From Desulfobacterales bacterium (lineage in GTDB: Bacteria; Desulfobacterota; Desulfobacteria; Desulfobacterales; Desulfobacteraceae), in assembly GCA_022361315.1 (NCBI GenBank), contig JAKSBB010000249.1, positions 1-7,729 of the forward strand: DNA of 7,729 nt, given 5' to 3'. The notes beneath the pieces are model-generated. The model was not told the DNA's origin, did not search any database, and was given only the letters and a program-made list of their open reading frames with translations. Position numbers and translations under genes: made by a program. Below are positions 6,086 to 7,729 of this stretch, piece after piece. Every line of letters begins with the position of its first letter. Positions within the stretch are counted from its first letter, which is position 1.

Positions 6086-7269
6086 TGCAGCCGAATTCCA
6101 ACAAAGTAACCCGTCGCCAATTTTTAAAGACGGCCGCTTTCACCGCAGGCGCAACCGCCTGCTCTCCCTTGATTCTTCCATCGGGGGTGTTTGGAAAACA
6201 ACCAGCCATCAAACTGGGGTACCTGCCCATAACAGATGCCACCCCGCTTCTTGTTGCCCATGGTCTCGGATATTTTGCCCAGGAGGGACTGGCAGTGGAA
6301 CGGCCGGTGATGGTCCGCTCCTGGAAGGTACTCACAGAATCCTTCCTGGCAGGCAAATTCAACCTGACCCATATGCTGTTCCCCATTCCGGTCTGGATGC
6401 GGTTCAAACAACGGATGCCTGTGAAAGTCCTTGCCTGGGACCATACCAACGGCAGTGCCGTCACCGTCCGCGGAGACGCAGGTATTAACCGCTTCGGCGA
6501 TCTGGGCGGCAAACAGGTGGCAGTACCCTCCTGGTACTCCATGCACAATCTGCTCATGCAGATGGGATTGCAGGTCCAGGGGTTAACACCGGTAATTCGT
6601 CCCCAGTCCGCCCCGTTGGCAAACCATGAGGTGAACCTCTTTATTCTGCCGCCGCCGGAAATGCCCACGGCCCTTTTGGGTAAAAAAATCGACGCATTTA
6701 TCGTGGCAGACCCCTTTAACGCACTGGCACAGGTCAAGTTTAATGCCAAAATCATGAGATATTCCGGTGACATCTGGAAAAACCACCCCTGCTGTGTTAT
6801 TGTCACTCAGGAAAATCTAATCCGACAGTCACCGGCCACGGTTCAAAAGGCAACAAATGCCATAGTCAGGGCCCAGGCCTGGTGCATGAATAACCCAAAA
6901 GAAACAGCCCATCTGCTCAGCAGGGACGGCGAAGGGTATCTGCCCGTGCCGGAAGAGGTTCTGTTAAAGGTATTTCAGGACCCCGCACCTTCGGCACTTC
7001 GCCATCCGGAATGGGGGGTTTCCCGGATCGGATTCCAGCCGTTTCCCTTTCCGTCTGCCACGCGGTTTATTGTGGATCAGATGAAACAGACGCTTGTGGA
7101 AGGCAATACCGATTTTCTGGCCGGACTGGATTCCGGCAGGGCGACGGCAGAACTGGTGGACGATACCTTTGTGCGAAAAGCGCTGGATGACATGGGCGGT
7201 ATCCACAAGTTCTGTGATTGTGATACGGATAAACCATTTATCAGGGAAGAAGTCGTTGAAATCAACTAA
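6085..7269 (+). CDS. Tat-exported ABC substrate-binding protein, NitT/TauT type, with NHPCC motif
   Basis: A 394-residue receptor for the importer. The N-terminus has a twin-arginine signal, TRRQFLK (9-15), then an Ala/Gly-rich stretch ending ATAC (Cys26). That Cys fits a loose lipobox, so the mature protein may be a lipoprotein or be cleaved a little later, near residue 37. The mature domain starts IKLGYLPITDATPLLVAHGL and has the family's alternating strands and helices, including LGGKQVAVPSW, the EMPTALL...DAFIVADPF segment, and IWKNHPCC (Asn233 to Cys237). Near the C-terminus FCDCD adds Cys377 and Cys379. Tat export suggests folding, or loading of a cofactor, before secretion; four mature-domain Cys in two close pairs fit a metal or redox role, but that is inference. 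The start has a strong AAGAGGAG (6068-6075) and overlaps the ATPase stop by one base. The substrate is not identifiable. Confidence 0.92.
   Translation: MQPNSNKVTRRQFLKTAAFTAGATACSPLILPSGVFGKQPAIKLGYLPITDATPLLVAHGLGYFAQEGLAVERPVMVRSWKVLTESFLAGKFNLTHMLFPIPVWMRFKQRMPVKVLAWDHTNGSAVTVRGDAGINRFGDLGGKQVAVPSWYSMHNLLMQMGLQVQGLTPVIRPQSAPLANHEVNLFILPPPEMPTALLGKKIDAFIVADPFNALAQVKFNAKIMRYSGDIWKNHPCCVIVTQENLIRQSPATVQKATNAIVRAQAWCMNNPKETAHLLSRDGEGYLPVPEEVLLKVFQDPAPSALRHPEWGVSRIGFQPFPFPSATRFIVDQMKQTLVEGNTDFLAGLDSGRATAELVDDTFVRKALDDMGGIHKFCDCDTDKPFIREEVVEIN
7243..7247 (+). promoter_or_regulatory. Ribosome binding site supporting the TTG start of the permease
   Basis: AGGGA, within AGGGAAGAAG, lies inside the end of the preceding gene, 8 bases before TTG 7256. 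The only in-frame ATG (7325) is preceded by pyrimidine-rich sequence with no such site, which favours TTG as the start. Confidence 0.5.
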
Positions 7270-7729
7270 CCGTTTTTCCGATCGTGATACCAGACAGGTC
7301 GGTCTCACCCCCTTTTTCAGACGGATGCAGTTCGGCTGGAAATATGAACTGATCGGTTTGGCCTTGTTCGCAGGACTCTGGGGAATCGTCACCTATGTTC
7401 TGTTTACCCGGCCCCATCTGGCCCAGTTCCATGGATTCCTGCCCGGCCCCACCCTGACGGCACTTATGGATGCACTGGGGGACAGCCGTTTCTGGATTTC
7501 TGTGTTCGCAAGTCTTCGCAGAATCGTGTTGGGGATTCTTATCGCGTCGGTCATCGGGTTGCCCCTGGGGGTGCTTATCGGCTTTTTTCCGCTGTTACGG
7601 GGACTTTCATATTCCTCTATCCAATTTGTCCGGATGATCAGTCCCCTCTCCTGGATGCCCATTGCCCTGCTGTTGTTTACAAGCTTTGAATCGGCGGTTT
7701 ATTTTTTGATTGTAATGGCCACCATTTGC
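7256..7729 (+). CDS. ABC transporter permease, NitT/TauT type, cut by window end
   Basis: The membrane subunit of the importer; the first 158 residues are visible of an expected 250-280. The proposed start is TTG 7256, overlapping the previous gene by 14 bases, with a ribosome binding site. It gives a basic 23-residue lead-in (KSTNRFSDRDTRQVGLTPFF and RR) before the Met encoded at 7325. ATG 7325 remains the alternative. The sequence then shows a first membrane helix (LIGLALFAGLWGIVTYVLF), a periplasmic segment with FLPGPTLTALMDAL, and SVFASLRRIVLGILIASVIGLPLGVLIGF. That last stretch is the conserved start of the binding-protein-dependent permease domain in the SsuC/TauC/NrtB group. ISPLSWMPIALLLF follows, then VYFLIVMATIC, which should run on into the ATPase-contacting EAA loop outside the window. 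It completes the operon of receptor-like protein, ATPase, receptor and permease. Confidence 0.9.
   Translation, partial: MKSTNRFSDRDTRQVGLTPFFRRMQFGWKYELIGLALFAGLWGIVTYVLFTRPHLAQFHGFLPGPTLTALMDALGDSRFWISVFASLRRIVLGILIASVIGLPLGVLIGFFPLLRGLSYSSIQFVRMISPLSWMPIALLLFTSFESAVYFLIVMATIC

Overview
The window reads as a piece of a Gram-negative, probably strictly anaerobic bacterial chromosome of moderate GC. The best guess is a sulfate-reducing Desulfobacterota of the Desulfobacterales type. This rests on the long acyl-CoA dehydrogenase, the phasin-like/UbiB pair and the general feel of the proteins; it is inference, not a database match. No rRNA, tRNA, CRISPR array or insertion sequence is visible.

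Layout. (1) 1-1446, +: a long-type acyl-CoA dehydrogenase cut at its 5' end by the window edge. A perfect 12-bp hairpin follows its stop codon. (2) 1514-3543, +: a two-gene unit with a 102-aa phasin/UbiK-like coiled-coil protein and a full-length UbiB/AarF (ABC1) atypical kinase with two C-terminal membrane helices. (3) 3606-4118, -: a lone CheD-type chemoreceptor deamidase homologue, convergent with ubiB, in which the catalytic Cys is replaced by Ser. (4) 4119-4364: an AT-rich divergent regulatory region with candidate promoters in both directions and a GC-rich hairpin in the leader of the + strand operon. (5) 4365-7729, +: a tightly coupled NitT/TauT-type ABC importer operon. It encodes a substrate-binding-like protein without a signal peptide, an ATPase, a Tat-exported substrate-binding protein, and the first 158 residues of the permease, which runs off the window.

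The most interesting region is the ABC operon. Its two binding-protein homologues share an unusual W-x-NHPCC motif, yet one carries a Tat signal and the other has none and is probably cytoplasmic. That suggests an intracellular ligand sensor or regulator beside an ordinary periplasmic receptor, comparable to the binding-protein-like domain fused to the nitrate-importer ATPase NrtC. The first of them lacks any usual start codon at the position homology demands: the reading frame containing its first beta strand begins at an ATT behind a good ribosome binding site. The transported substrate cannot be told from the sequence. The Cys-to-Ser CheD is the second point worth attention.
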